Assembly: GCA_024228935.1 (NCBI GenBank)
Contig: JAAESX010000157.1
Span: 1-57,573, forward strand
Reading direction: 5' to 3'
Length of the DNA stretch: 57,573 bases
Source: Pseudomonadota bacterium
Lineage (GTDB): Bacteria > Myxococcota_A > UBA796 > CAJQPC01
Within the stretch, counting starts at the first letter, position 1; every line of letters starts with the position of its first letter. Shown here piece after piece: positions 25,532 to 35,532 of this stretch. Made by a program: the position numbers and the translations under genes. A model generated the notes under the pieces. The model was given only the letters and a program-made list of their open reading frames with translations, did no database searches and was not told the DNA's origin.

Positions 25532-27034
25532 TCACGCCTTCTGGGCGAGCTCACCCTCGTCGCTTTCTTTCAGTTCCTTGGGCTGGAACGCGGCGATTCC
25601 CCGCTCCTCGTCCGTCCCCGGGATCACGTTGTCGAGGAACAGCGCGATGAACGCACCCACCGCCATGCCGGTCTGACCCAGCGTGTTGACGATGTTCGCG
25701 GCCCAGGCGGGCTCGAAGTCGACGGGGTTGGCGATGAAGTACTCGGGGACCGACAGGCCCATGAAGAACGCGAACCCGATGATGAACAGGTTCCGACTGC
25801 TGTTCAGGTTCACGAACTGCAGGTTCGACAGGCCGACGCTGGCGATCATCCCGAACATCGCGCAGTACATGCCGCCGACCACGGGCGAGGGAATCGTGGT
25901 GAACAGGGCCCCGAACTTCGAGACCATCCCGAGCACGATCATGATGATGGCGCCGGCCTGGACGACCCGACGGGCACCGACTCGCGTGAGCCCGATGGCG
26001 CCGATGTTCTCGCTGTACGACGTGGTGCCGTTGCCCGTGCCGAAGATGCCGGCGATGAGGCAGCCGATGCCCTCGAACAGGATGCCCTTGTTCACGACCT
26101 TCTTGGTCGGCACCGGAGCGCCGCTCATGCGGGCGCAGGCGTAGTAGTCGCCGATGCTCTCGACCATGGACGCCAGGTACCCGGCGAACATGCCGATGAA
26201 GGCCGCGAAGCCGAACTGGGGCCAGCCCCACTGGAACGGCGTGGGGATGCGGAACCAGGGCGCGTTGTGCAGGTTCGCCAGGCTCGCGTGAGCCGGATGG
26301 GCGGCGATCTTCTCGCCCTCGACGAGCGTCTCGCCAGGGAACCAACCCATGTACGTCCCGAGCGCACAGGCACCCCAGGCGAACAGGATGGCCATCAGGA
26401 TGGGGTAGAGCTCGAAGGCTCGATGGGTCTTCCGCATCACCTGGCTGAACAGGATGATGAGGCCGATGGTCAGGCCGCCGATGGGCCAGTAGAGCCCCGC
26501 GACCGGTGCTCCGAACTTGAACAGCGCCAGGCCGATGAGCGCGATGGTCGGGGCGATGGTGATGGGCCCGACGAAGCGCAGCAGCAGGCCGATGAGGCCG
26601 GTGGCGCCGATGAAGATCTCGGTCAGCGCGCCCAGGATGATGGCGCCCTGGACGTGCTGCATGCGGACCTCGAAGCCCGCCTCGGCGACGCCCGCCATCG
26701 CACAGATGGCGAAGGTCGGGGCCAGGAAGCTGAACGTCCCGCCCTGGATGATGGGCAGTCGGTTCCCGATGCTCGACTGCAGCAGCGTCGCGATGCCGCT
26801 GACGAAGAACATCGTCGCGATGAGGTAGCCGAGCTCGGTCGGCTTGTCGGAGAGACCGAGCGGCTCGCTCAGGATCAGGGGAATCGCGACGGTCGACCCG
26901 AACATCGTCAGGTAGTGCTGGAAGCCCAGCACCACCGTCTCGCCGATGGGCGGCTTGTCGTCGATCCCGTAGATCAGGTCGTGTCCGTCCTCAGCGGGGG
27001 CGGACTCGGTCGGAGCCGACTCGGTCCCACTCAC
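25532..27034 (-). CDS. NCS2/NAT-family uracil-xanthine permease
   Basis: The 500-residue protein has the nucleobase-ascorbate transporter features: the QH motif in LGFQHYLTMFG near residue 40, about 12-14 helices, a substrate-site acidic segment in ASMVESIGDYYA and the signature SENIGAIGLTRVG near 325. It is a proton- or sodium-coupled nucleobase importer; uracil is likely because the two upstream genes degrade dihydrouracil, although xanthine cannot be excluded. The GTG start overlaps the dihydropyrimidinase TGA by four bases, showing translational coupling. Confidence 0.88.
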   Translation of the reverse strand: MSGTESAPTESAPAEDGHDLIYGIDDKPPIGETVVLGFQHYLTMFGSTVAIPLILSEPLGLSDKPTELGYLIATMFFVSGIATLLQSSIGNRLPIIQGGTFSFLAPTFAICAMAGVAEAGFEVRMQHVQGAIILGALTEIFIGATGLIGLLLRFVGPITIAPTIALIGLALFKFGAPVAGLYWPIGGLTIGLIILFSQVMRKTHRAFELYPILMAILFAWGACALGTYMGWFPGETLVEGEKIAAHPAHASLANLHNAPWFRIPTPFQWGWPQFGFAAFIGMFAGYLASMVESIGDYYACARMSGAPVPTKKVVNKGILFEGIGCLIAGIFGTGNGTTSYSENIGAIGLTRVGARRVVQAGAIIMIVLGMVSKFGALFTTIPSPVVGGMYCAMFGMIASVGLSNLQFVNLNSSRNLFIIGFAFFMGLSVPEYFIANPVDFEPAWAANIVNTLGQTGMAVGAFIALFLDNVIPGTDEERGIAAFQPKELKESDEGELAQKA

Positions 27035-28482
27035 TTGGACACGTTCGGCAGGACGCGCTCGACCTTGGTCGGCTCGGCCAGACGGTTCCGCTCGATCTGG
27101 TTCTCGAAGTACCGGGCGAAGGTCGGCCGGTCGATGTGCTTGCCGCTGCCTCGCTCGGCCCGGATTTCACCATTGGCCCAGGTCACCTCACCTCGACGCA
27201 GCGTGGTCGCCGCGACACCCGTGACGGTCATGCCCTCGTAGATGTTGAAGTCGATGTTCTGGTGGTGGGTCTTCGCCGAGATGGTCCGCGAGCCGTTCGG
27301 GTCCCAGATCACGATGTCCGCGTCCGAGCCCGGGGCGATGGTCCCCTTGCGCGGGTGGATGTTGAAGATCTTGGCCGCGTTGGTCGAGGTGACCGCGACG
27401 AACTCGCTCGGGGTGAGCCGACCGGTGCGGACGCCGTGGTGCCACAGGACGCTCATCCGGTCCTCGACGCCGCTGGTCCCGTTCGGGATGCCGCGGAAGT
27501 CGTTCAGGCCAGCGCGCTTCTGGTCGACGCAGAAGCAACAGTGGTCGGTGGCGGTGGTGTTGAGCATGCCGCTCTGGAGGCCACGCCACAGGGCGGCCTG
27601 GTGCTCCTTGGGGCGGAACGGCGGCGACATCACGTAGCCAGCGGCCTTGTCCCAGTCGGGGTTCCGGTAGACCTCGTCGCTGAAGATGAGGTGCTGGGCC
27701 AGGACCTCGGCGTACACGCGCTGGCCCTCGAGCTTGGCGCGCGTGACCGCCTCCAGGGCGTCGATGCAGCTGGTGTGGACCAGGTACAGCGGCACACCCA
27801 GGACCTCGGCGATGCGGATGGCCCGGTTCGCGGCCTCGCCTTCGCACTCGGGCGGACGGGACAGCGGGTGACCCTCGGGGCCGGTGATGCCCTTGTCGAA
27901 GATCTCCTGCTGCAGGCGGAACACCAGCTCGCCGTTCTCGGCGTGCACGGTGCAGAGGGCGCCCAGCTCGCGAGCCTTGGTGAAGCTGTTCACCAGGATC
28001 TCGTCGTCGCACATGATGGCGTTCTTGTACGCCATGAAGTGCTTGAAGCTGTTGACGCCGTGCTCGCGCGTCAGCGTCTCCATGTCGGCGGCGACGGTGT
28101 CGTCCCACCACGTGATGGCGACGTGGAAGGAGTAGTCGCCAGCGGCCTTCTCGGCCCAGCCACGCCACTCCTTGTACGCGTCCATGACCCGCTGCTGCGG
28201 GCCGGGGATGACGAAGTCGATGATGGTGGTCGTGCCACCAGCCATCGCGGCGGTCGTGCCCGAGTAGAAGTCCTCACTCGCCACGGTGCCCATGAAGGGC
28301 AGCTCCATGTGCGTGTGCGGGTCGATGCCGCCGGGGATGACGTACGCGCCCCCGGCGTCGATGACCTCGTCTCCCGAGAGACCCTGACCCACGGCCACGA
28401 CCTTCTCGCCTTCGATCAGCACATCGGCTCGGGACTCGCCCTCAGCCGTGACGACGGTTCCGCCGCGAATGACCTTTGACAT
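27031..28482 (-). CDS. hydA: Dihydropyrimidinase (D-hydantoinase)
   Basis: This cyclic amidohydrolase (483 aa) opens 5,6-dihydrouracil or dihydrothymine to N-carbamoyl-beta-amino acids. Zinc-ligand HxH is in GIDPHTHME near residue 57, the probable carboxylated Lys lies in SFKHFMAYKNA near 150, further ligands in CTVHAENGEL and LVHTSCIDA, and the catalytic Asp in TTATDHCCF. It follows the beta-ureidopropionase gene by six bases and overlaps the permease gene, giving a catabolic operon in which the next enzyme of the pathway is encoded first. Confidence 0.93.
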   Translation of the reverse strand: MSKVIRGGTVVTAEGESRADVLIEGEKVVAVGQGLSGDEVIDAGGAYVIPGGIDPHTHMELPFMGTVASEDFYSGTTAAMAGGTTTIIDFVIPGPQQRVMDAYKEWRGWAEKAAGDYSFHVAITWWDDTVAADMETLTREHGVNSFKHFMAYKNAIMCDDEILVNSFTKARELGALCTVHAENGELVFRLQQEIFDKGITGPEGHPLSRPPECEGEAANRAIRIAEVLGVPLYLVHTSCIDALEAVTRAKLEGQRVYAEVLAQHLIFSDEVYRNPDWDKAAGYVMSPPFRPKEHQAALWRGLQSGMLNTTATDHCCFCVDQKRAGLNDFRGIPNGTSGVEDRMSVLWHHGVRTGRLTPSEFVAVTSTNAAKIFNIHPRKGTIAPGSDADIVIWDPNGSRTISAKTHHQNIDFNIYEGMTVTGVAATTLRRGEVTWANGEIRAERGSGKHIDRPTFARYFENQIERNRLAEPTKVERVLPNVSK

Positions 28483-28488
28483 GGTGCT

Positions 28489-29364
28489 TCAGCCCAGCTT
28501 CGGGTTGGTGATGTCGTCGTACGCGTCGGGGCGCCGGTCCCGGTAGAACTGCCAGGTCTTGCGGACCTCGTCGATGACTGAGAGGTCGAGCTCGCCGATG
28601 ACCAGCTCGTCCTCGGTCTCGCTGCCCTCGGCCACGAACTCGCCGCGCGGGTTCACGAAGTACGAGGTGCCGTAGAAGCGTCCGATGTTCCAGGGGCCTT
28701 CGGTGCCGACGCGGTTGATGGCGCCCACGTAGTAGGTGTTGGCCACGGCCGCGGCGGGCTGCTCGAGCTTCCACAGGTACTGGCTGAGACCGGCCACGGT
28801 CGCGCTCGGGTTGAACACGATCTCAGCGCCGTTGAGGCCCAGCGCGCGCCAGCCCTCGGGGAAGTGGCGGTCGTAGCAGATGTAGACACCGACCTTGGCG
28901 TACTTGGTGTCGAAGATGGGGTAGCCGCCGTCCCCGGGCTTGAAAAAGTACTTCTCCCAGAAGCCGCTGGTCTGCGGGATGTGCTGCTTGCGGTACTTGC
29001 CGAGGTAGGTGCCATCGGCGTCGATGACGGCGGCGGTGTTGTAGTACACGCCGCGCATGGCCTTCTCATAGATCGGGACCACGATGACCATGTTGTACTT
29101 CTTGGCGTAGGTCGCCATGAGGTCCGTGGTCGGCCCGGGGCACGGCTCAGCCGCGTCGTACCAGCGCTTGTCCTGCCCGGGGCAGAAGTAGGGGCCGTTG
29201 AAGATCTCCTGCAAGCACAGGATCTGGACGCCCTTCTGGCCGGCCTCGTCGATGAAGGCCAGGTGCTTCTCGAGCATGGCCTGCTGGATGTCGGCGACGG
29301 GCACCGACTCGTCGTTGATGGGGTTGCCGCACTGAATCAGGCCGCAGCGGACGATCTCGCTCAT
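28489..29364 (-). CDS. N-carbamoyl-beta-alanine amidohydrolase (beta-ureidopropionase), nitrilase fold
   Basis: The Glu-Lys-Cys triad of the nitrilase superfamily is present: Glu in LQEIFNGPYFCP near residue 52, Lys in KYRKQHIPQ near 124 and Cys in VYICYDRHFPEGWR near 162. FNGPYF and the length (291 aa) match the beta-ureidopropionase/carbamoylase branch, which releases beta-alanine, CO2 and ammonia. The ATG at 29364 has GGAG upstream; an ATG at 29385 would add seven unlikely residues. It is the first gene of the leftward operon with dihydropyrimidinase and the NCS2 permease. Confidence 0.92.
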   Translation of the reverse strand: MSEIVRCGLIQCGNPINDESVPVADIQQAMLEKHLAFIDEAGQKGVQILCLQEIFNGPYFCPGQDKRWYDAAEPCPGPTTDLMATYAKKYNMVIVVPIYEKAMRGVYYNTAAVIDADGTYLGKYRKQHIPQTSGFWEKYFFKPGDGGYPIFDTKYAKVGVYICYDRHFPEGWRALGLNGAEIVFNPSATVAGLSQYLWKLEQPAAAVANTYYVGAINRVGTEGPWNIGRFYGTSYFVNPRGEFVAEGSETEDELVIGELDLSVIDEVRKTWQFYRDRRPDAYDDITNPKLG

Positions 29365-29456
29365 GGAACGCGCTCCAAAACACAAGGGAAGGCGCGTGTT
29401 CTACCAGATCGCCGACGTGTTTCGGAGCCCCACACCGCACGGACCGTGCCAGTCCC

Positions 29457-29645
29457 CTACTCGCAGAACTCGATGTCGAAGTCACCGCGGAGCTCGCCGT
29501 CGAACGCCAGGCTCGCGACGCCCCCGCCGGTGGACACGACCTCGAAGGTGGCATCGAGCTCCTCGTCGCTCCCGAAGTCCGGATCGTCGGGGCCCGAGGA
29601 ACACGGCGCCGTCACCCAGCGTGGACACGCGCGACAGCGCCCCAC
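29457..29645 (-). CDS. Small ORF, 62 aa, possible gene remnant
   Basis: GTG 29645 lies eight bases behind GGGGGAGG and opens a frame ending in a clearly coding-like acidic segment (DEELDATFEVVSTGGGVASL then RGDFDIEFC). The first 20 residues (GRCRACPRW...) are less convincing; an adjacent frame reads SRVSTLGDGAVFLG and could be the true beginning of a shifted gene. A hairpin separates it from the gene upstream. No family is recognised, and it may be the tail of a decayed gene. Confidence 0.4.
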   Translation of the reverse strand: MGRCRACPRWVTAPCSSGPDDPDFGSDEELDATFEVVSTGGGVASLAFDGELRGDFDIEFCE

Positions 29646-29650
29646 GACAA

Positions 29651-29687
29651 CGACCTCCCCCCGGGCCGAAGCCCGATGAGGAGGTCG
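29651..29687 (-). terminator. Strong hairpin after the coiled-coil gene
   Basis: An outer 8-bp stem (CGACCTCC/GGAGGTCG), a small internal loop and an inner 5-bp stem (CGGGC/GCCCG) with a four-base CGAA loop. It lies 20 bases past the restored stop of the leftward coiled-coil gene, where a terminator is expected. No U-tract is seen. Confidence 0.5.
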
Positions 29688-29706
29688 AGTGGGGTACGTC
29701 GGAGCC

Positions 29707-30560
29707 TCAGTCCGCGATGTCGTAGGGCTCGTGCGCCGTCGCGCCGTCTCCGCCGAGCACCGTCGAGAACTCGCCGTCAGCCGTGCCGAAGGCGCCACCG
29801 ACCACGGGGCCCGCGCGGTGTTGTCCTGGCCGCCGAGCACGGCGCTGAACGGGGCGAACACGTCGTTCCGCGTGCCCGCCACCACCACGGACTCGGTCTC
29901 GGCCACGTTGTCGCAACCGGCGACGATCATGCCCGCGCCGTCGTAGCGGTGGCCGGGCCCGACGATGAGGTTGTGGGAGCCGAGCTTCTTGTCGGGTCCG
30001 TCGCTCTCGTCGTAGCCGACAATCAGGTTGCCGAGGCCCGAGCCGGCGTCCATGGTCGAGCCCGCGCCGCTCTGCACGAAGACGTTGGCGCCGACGATCC
30101 GGACGGCCTGGGCCTGCACATCGGCCTTCACGAACCGCAGCAGGTCGTAGACGGGCGCCAGCTTCTCGGCGATGTCCTGGATGGACTGGGCGATGGACTC
30201 GATCCGACTGTCCTGGGCGTCGTTGGCCGAGGCCAGGATGTCGGTGCGAGCGGACAGCTCGTCGATCCGACGGTCGTCACGCAGGGCGTTCCGCTCGAGG
30301 GCCTTGAGGCGGCGGGCCTGGCGGGTGTTCTGGAGCGCCATGCCCTGGACGCGGGCCTCGAGCTCCTGGATGCGAGCATCCATGTCGGCGTCGGCGCTCT
30401 CGAACGCCTTGCCGGGCTCGCGCAGCTCGGTGGTGACGCCGACCGAGCGCTCGCAGCTGTTGAGGATGGAGCAGTTCGGGGCGGGGTTCTCGAGCCCCGG
30501 GACGAGGGTGACGTCGATCGTGGCGGCGTTGGCGGTCGAGAGTGCGAGGAGGAGGGTCAT
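29707..30560 (-). CDS. Coiled-coil protein with YadA-like head repeats, frameshifted near its end
   Basis: A short signal (MTLLLALSTANA) leads to a predicted coiled coil (about residues 55-125, heptad-rich DARIQELEARVQGMALQNTR). Repeats of the kind NLIVGYDE, HNLIVGPG, GMIVAGCDN, SVVVAGTRN and SAVLGGQDN follow, as in trimeric YadA-type heads and similar Myxococcota surface proteins. The frame is lost after DNTARAP; one extra base in the G4 run at 29806-29809 restores VVGGAFGTADGEFSTVLGG and a stop at 29707. The product is probably a trimeric exported fibre of about 285 aa. GGAG lies upstream of the ATG. Confidence 0.7.
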
Positions 30561-30610
30561 GGCGGGTGCTCCGTGTTGGGTGCCCCATCAATCTCCTCGC
30601 TCCAGGCCTC

Positions 30611-30665
30611 TCGGACCATTTCAGCGGGTTGCAGCGCGTTTCAGCGCGTTCCAGGCCATTTCAAG
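30611..30665 (-). repeat. Five 10-bp phased repeats upstream of the coiled-coil gene
   Basis: On the minus strand, CTGAAA-like hexamers (TTGAAA, CTGGAA, CTGAAA, CTGCAA, CTGAAA) recur exactly every 10 bases with mostly GC spacers. The array fills the gap between the aceA stop and the start of the coiled-coil gene. Helical phasing suggests a curved or multi-site regulatory region rather than coding sequence. Confidence 0.6.
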
Positions 30666-30668
30666 CCC

Positions 30669-31910
30669 CTAGAACTGCTCCTCCTCGGTGCTGCCCTTCA
30701 TGGCCATCGTCGAGCTGCCCCCGAGCACGCCCCGGACGCTGTCGAAGTACCCGGTGCCCACCTCGCGCTGGTGCCGCGTGGCCGTGTAGCCGTCGACCTC
30801 GGCCCCGAACTCCTCTTCCTGGAGCTTCGAGTAGGCCGCCATCCCGCCGGCCTTGTAGCCGCGAGCGAGCTGGAACATGCCGTGGTTCAGGGCATGGAAG
30901 CCGGCGAGCGTCACGAACTGGAAGGCGTACCCGAGCTTCCCCAGCTCGACCTGGAACGTCGCGATCTCCGCATCCGTCAGGTGCTTCTTCCAGTTGAAGC
31001 TGGGCGAGCAGTTGTAGGCGAGCTTCTTGCCCGGGAACCGAGCGTGGATGGCGTTCGCGAACTTCGTCGCTTCCTCGAGGTTCGGCTTGCTCGTCTCACA
31101 CCAGATCAGGTCGGCGTAGGGCGCGTACGCCAGACCCCGGGCGATGGCCTGATCGATGCCGCCCGTGATCCGGTAGAAGCCCTCCTCGGTCCGCTCACCG
31201 GTGATGAACGGGTGGTCCTGGGGGTCGATGTCGCTGGTGATCAGCCGCGCTGAGTCCGCGTCGGTGCGGGCGATGATGACGGTCGGAACGTCGAGCACGT
31301 CGCTGGCGAGCCGCGCCGCCACGAGCGTCTTCACGAACTGCTTCGTCGGCACGAGCACCTTGCCGCCCAGGTGGCCGCACTTCTTCTCGCTGGCGAGCTG
31401 GTCTTCGAAGTGCACCCCGGCCGCGCCCGCCTGGATCATCGACTTGGTCAGCTCGAAGGCCGACAGATGTCCGCCGAAGCCGGCCTCGGCGTCGGCGATG
31501 ATCGGGGCCAGCCAGTGCCGCGTCGTGTGGCCCTCGGCGTGCTCGATCTGGTCGGCGCGCATCAGCGCGTTGTTGATGCGCTTCACCACCGTCGGCACCG
31601 AGTTGACGGGGTACAGCGACTGGTCCGGGTAGGTGTTGCCCGACAGGTTGGCGTCGGCGGCGACCTGCCAGCCGGACAGGTAGATGGCCTCGAGACCGGC
31701 CTTCACCATCTGGACGGCCTGACCTCCGGTGAGCGCGCCGAGCGCGTTGACGTAGTCGCGGGTCTCCATGAGCTCCCACAGCCGCTCGGCGCCGAGCCGG
31801 GCGAGCGTGTGCTCGACGACGACCGAGCCCTGCAGGCGCTGGACGTCCTCGCGGGTGTACGGACGGGTGATTCCGGCGAAGCGCTCTTCGAGGATGTCTT
31901 CGTTGTGCAT
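30669..31910 (-). CDS. aceA: Isocitrate lyase
   Basis: The active-site loop KKCGHLGGKVLVP (near residue 178) identifies isocitrate lyase, which splits isocitrate to succinate and glyoxylate in the glyoxylate shunt. Other conserved parts are LSGWQVAADAN, PDQSLYPVNSVP, DAEAGFGG, HFEDQLASEKK and YNCSPSFNW. It is full length (413 aa). AAGGAG lies seven bases from the ATG, 31 bases after the malate synthase gene, so the two form an operon. The divergent regulator upstream of malate synthase is the likely controller. Confidence 0.96.
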   Translation of the reverse strand: MHNEDILEERFAGITRPYTREDVQRLQGSVVVEHTLARLGAERLWELMETRDYVNALGALTGGQAVQMVKAGLEAIYLSGWQVAADANLSGNTYPDQSLYPVNSVPTVVKRINNALMRADQIEHAEGHTTRHWLAPIIADAEAGFGGHLSAFELTKSMIQAGAAGVHFEDQLASEKKCGHLGGKVLVPTKQFVKTLVAARLASDVLDVPTVIIARTDADSARLITSDIDPQDHPFITGERTEEGFYRITGGIDQAIARGLAYAPYADLIWCETSKPNLEEATKFANAIHARFPGKKLAYNCSPSFNWKKHLTDAEIATFQVELGKLGYAFQFVTLAGFHALNHGMFQLARGYKAGGMAAYSKLQEEEFGAEVDGYTATRHQREVGTGYFDSVRGVLGGSSTMAMKGSTEEEQF

Positions 31911-31941
31911 GAGGGGTCTCCTTTCGAGGTGGTGGGCTGTC

Positions 31942-33510
<1,569 letters not shown>

Positions 33511-33558
33511 TCAGATGTCCCCACGAGCCAAGACCCCGATGAATGCTTGCTGAATTGC

Positions 33559-33609
33559 GTGTAAATGTCCGCCGGTGTAAACAGAGTGAACTTGTAGCTT
33601 TTGTAAAAG
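33559..33609. promoter_or_regulatory. Candidate operator region for the divergent ScfR-type regulator
   Basis: Two direct GTGTAAA copies begin at 33559 and 33575 (16-bp spacing), and CTTTTGTAAAAG, a perfect inverted repeat around a two-base centre, spans 33598-33609. RamB and PrpR proteins are known to bind TTTGCAAA-like sites, so these TTTGTAAA-like elements between aceB and the regulator are good candidates for autoregulation and aceBA control. Confidence 0.5.
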
Positions 33610-33619
33610 GAGCCCCTCG

Positions 33620-35035
33620 ATGGCCTTCGGAACCAAGCTCCGCGCGCTCCGCCGGCGGGAGTCGCTGACCCAGGCCCAGTTCGCCAAGCGGCTGGGCATC
33701 AGCACGAGCTACCTGAACCTCATCGAGAACGACCGGCGCCCCCTGACCGCCCAGGTGCTGATCAAGCTCGCCCAGGCCTTCGACGTCGATCTGTCCCAGT
33801 TCAGCGACGACGCCGAGGACGCCCTGGTCCAGGACCTGCGCGAGGCGTTCAGCGACCGCTTCTTCGAAGAGCACGGGCTGACGAACAACGACCTGCGCGA
33901 GCTGGCCAGCGGTCAGCCGGAGCTCGGCCGGGCCGTGGTTCGGCTCTACCAGGCATGGCAGAACGGCCAGCAGACCACCGCCCAGCTCGCCGCGCGCCTG
34001 AGCGACAGCCAGGACGTGACCTCCCCTTCCCGACTGCCCAGCGAGGAGGTCACGGACTTCATCCAGCACTACGACAACCACTTCCCTGCGCTCGAGGAGG
34101 CCGCCGAGCGCATCTGGAAGGACGGCGCCTTCGAGATCCGCAGCCTGGAGTACCGGCTGAGGCGGTTCCTGGAGTCCGAGCTGGGCGTGCGCGTGCAGGT
34201 CGTCAACGCCGAGGAGCTGGGGGCCGTCCGGCGGTACGACCCGGACACGCGGACGCTGCGCCTGTCGGAGAACCTGCCCCCTCGCAGCCGGAACTTCCAG
34301 CTCGCCGTCCAGACGGGTCTGTTGTGGCGGTGGACGGACGTGGCCGAGCGCGTCGACCGGTTCCGATTCCACAGCGACGACGCCCGCCGCCTCGCGAAGG
34401 TGACGCTCGCCAACTACTTCGCCGGCGCCACTCTCATGCCGTACACCCGGTTCAAGCGAGCCGCGGTGGACCTGCGCTACGACGTCGAGCTGCTCGGCAA
34501 CCGCTTCCGGTGCTCGTTCGAGCAGGTCGCCCACCGCCTCACGACCCTGCGGCGGCCGGGCAACGAGGGCGTGCCCTTCCACTTCATCCGCGTCGACCTG
34601 GCCGGCAACATCAGCAAGCGGTTCTCGGCGAGCGGCATCGGGTTCGCCCGGTTCGGCAGCGCCTGCGCGAAGTGGAACGTCTTCTCGGCGCTCCTGACCC
34701 CCGGACGGGTCTCACGCCAGATCTCGCGCATGCCCGGCGGCGCCACCTACTTCTGCATCGCGCGGACACTGACCAAGGGACGAGGCGGCTTCAACGCCCC
34801 CCACCCCGTCCAGGCCATCGGGCTGGGCTGCGAGCTCGAGCACGCCAGGAAGCTGGTCTACAGCGACGGCATCGACCTGGCCTCGCCCGCCCACATCGTG
34901 CCCATCGGCACCAGCTGCCGTCTGTGTCCGCGCAAGGACTGCGAGCAGCGCGCGTTCCCTTCGCTGGAGCACCCGCTCGCCATCGACGAGCACGTGCGCG
35001 GCGCTTCCTTCTTCAGCCCCGGCGAGCCGGGATAG
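33620..35035 (+). CDS. ScfR-family (RamB/PrpR/MccR-like) transcriptional regulator
   Basis: Residues 5-60 are an XRE helix-turn-helix (LRRRESLTQAQFAKRLGIST... LNLIENDRRPLT). An IrrE/ImmA-like domain follows around residues 150-290 (LANYFAGATLMPY), then a DUF2083-type C-terminus with a Cys cluster, CRLCPRKDCEQRAFPS, the kind reported to bind an iron-sulfur cluster in mycobacterial PrpR. The length (471 aa) fits the short-chain fatty acyl-CoA-sensing regulators that control glyoxylate and methylcitrate genes. It is divergent from aceBA, which are the obvious targets. AAGGAG precedes the ATG. Confidence 0.9.
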   Translation: MAFGTKLRALRRRESLTQAQFAKRLGISTSYLNLIENDRRPLTAQVLIKLAQAFDVDLSQFSDDAEDALVQDLREAFSDRFFEEHGLTNNDLRELASGQPELGRAVVRLYQAWQNGQQTTAQLAARLSDSQDVTSPSRLPSEEVTDFIQHYDNHFPALEEAAERIWKDGAFEIRSLEYRLRRFLESELGVRVQVVNAEELGAVRRYDPDTRTLRLSENLPPRSRNFQLAVQTGLLWRWTDVAERVDRFRFHSDDARRLAKVTLANYFAGATLMPYTRFKRAAVDLRYDVELLGNRFRCSFEQVAHRLTTLRRPGNEGVPFHFIRVDLAGNISKRFSASGIGFARFGSACAKWNVFSALLTPGRVSRQISRMPGGATYFCIARTLTKGRGGFNAPHPVQAIGLGCELEHARKLVYSDGIDLASPAHIVPIGTSCRLCPRKDCEQRAFPSLEHPLAIDEHVRGASFFSPGEPG

Positions 35036-35058
35036 GCTTCCTCCACGAAGGAGACCCC

Positions 35059-35532
35059 ATGCTCAGCTTGCTCGTGAGCCTCGCGCTCGCCCAGGACACT
35101 CAGGTCCTCGACCTGCTCAACCAGCACGACAGCCCGCCGACCGCCACCGACTGGCAGTCCATCGAGGGCGTCGACGCCCAGCTGGTGCTCGCCATCCAGG
35201 GCGACCTGAACACGACGCAGAAGGGCCGGGCGGTCCAGGCGCTCGGGTACGTGCCGACCGACGCAGGCCGCGCCGAGCTGTCCCGTGTCCTCGCCGAGGA
35301 CCCCGTGCTGGCCCGCAAGGCGGTGTTCGCGCTGGCCATCGGCTGGGGGGACGCCGCGCTGCCCGAGCTGAAGACGGCGCTCGAGAGCGACGACGTCCAG
35401 CTGCGCATCGCCGCGGTGAAGGCCACGACCAAGGTGCCGCTGGGGACCGAGCTCCTGCAGTCCCGCATGGAGGTCGAGCAGGACGAGGCGGTCCGCGATG
35501 CCCTGACCAAGGCGCTCGGAGGTGCCCAGTGA
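35059..35532 (+). CDS. Exported HEAT-repeat protein
   Basis: A short signal (MLSLLVSLALAQ) is followed by about 145 residues of paired helices typical of HEAT or PBS-lyase-type repeats (GRAELSRVLAEDPVLARKAVFALAIGWGDAALPELKTAL split over two repeats). AAGGAG sits five bases from the ATG. It would be periplasmic and probably mediates protein contacts. The stop overlaps the GTG of the metzincin gene (GTGA), so the pair is translated together. Confidence 0.75.
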   Translation: MLSLLVSLALAQDTQVLDLLNQHDSPPTATDWQSIEGVDAQLVLAIQGDLNTTQKGRAVQALGYVPTDAGRAELSRVLAEDPVLARKAVFALAIGWGDAALPELKTALESDDVQLRIAAVKATTKVPLGTELLQSRMEVEQDEAVRDALTKALGGAQ

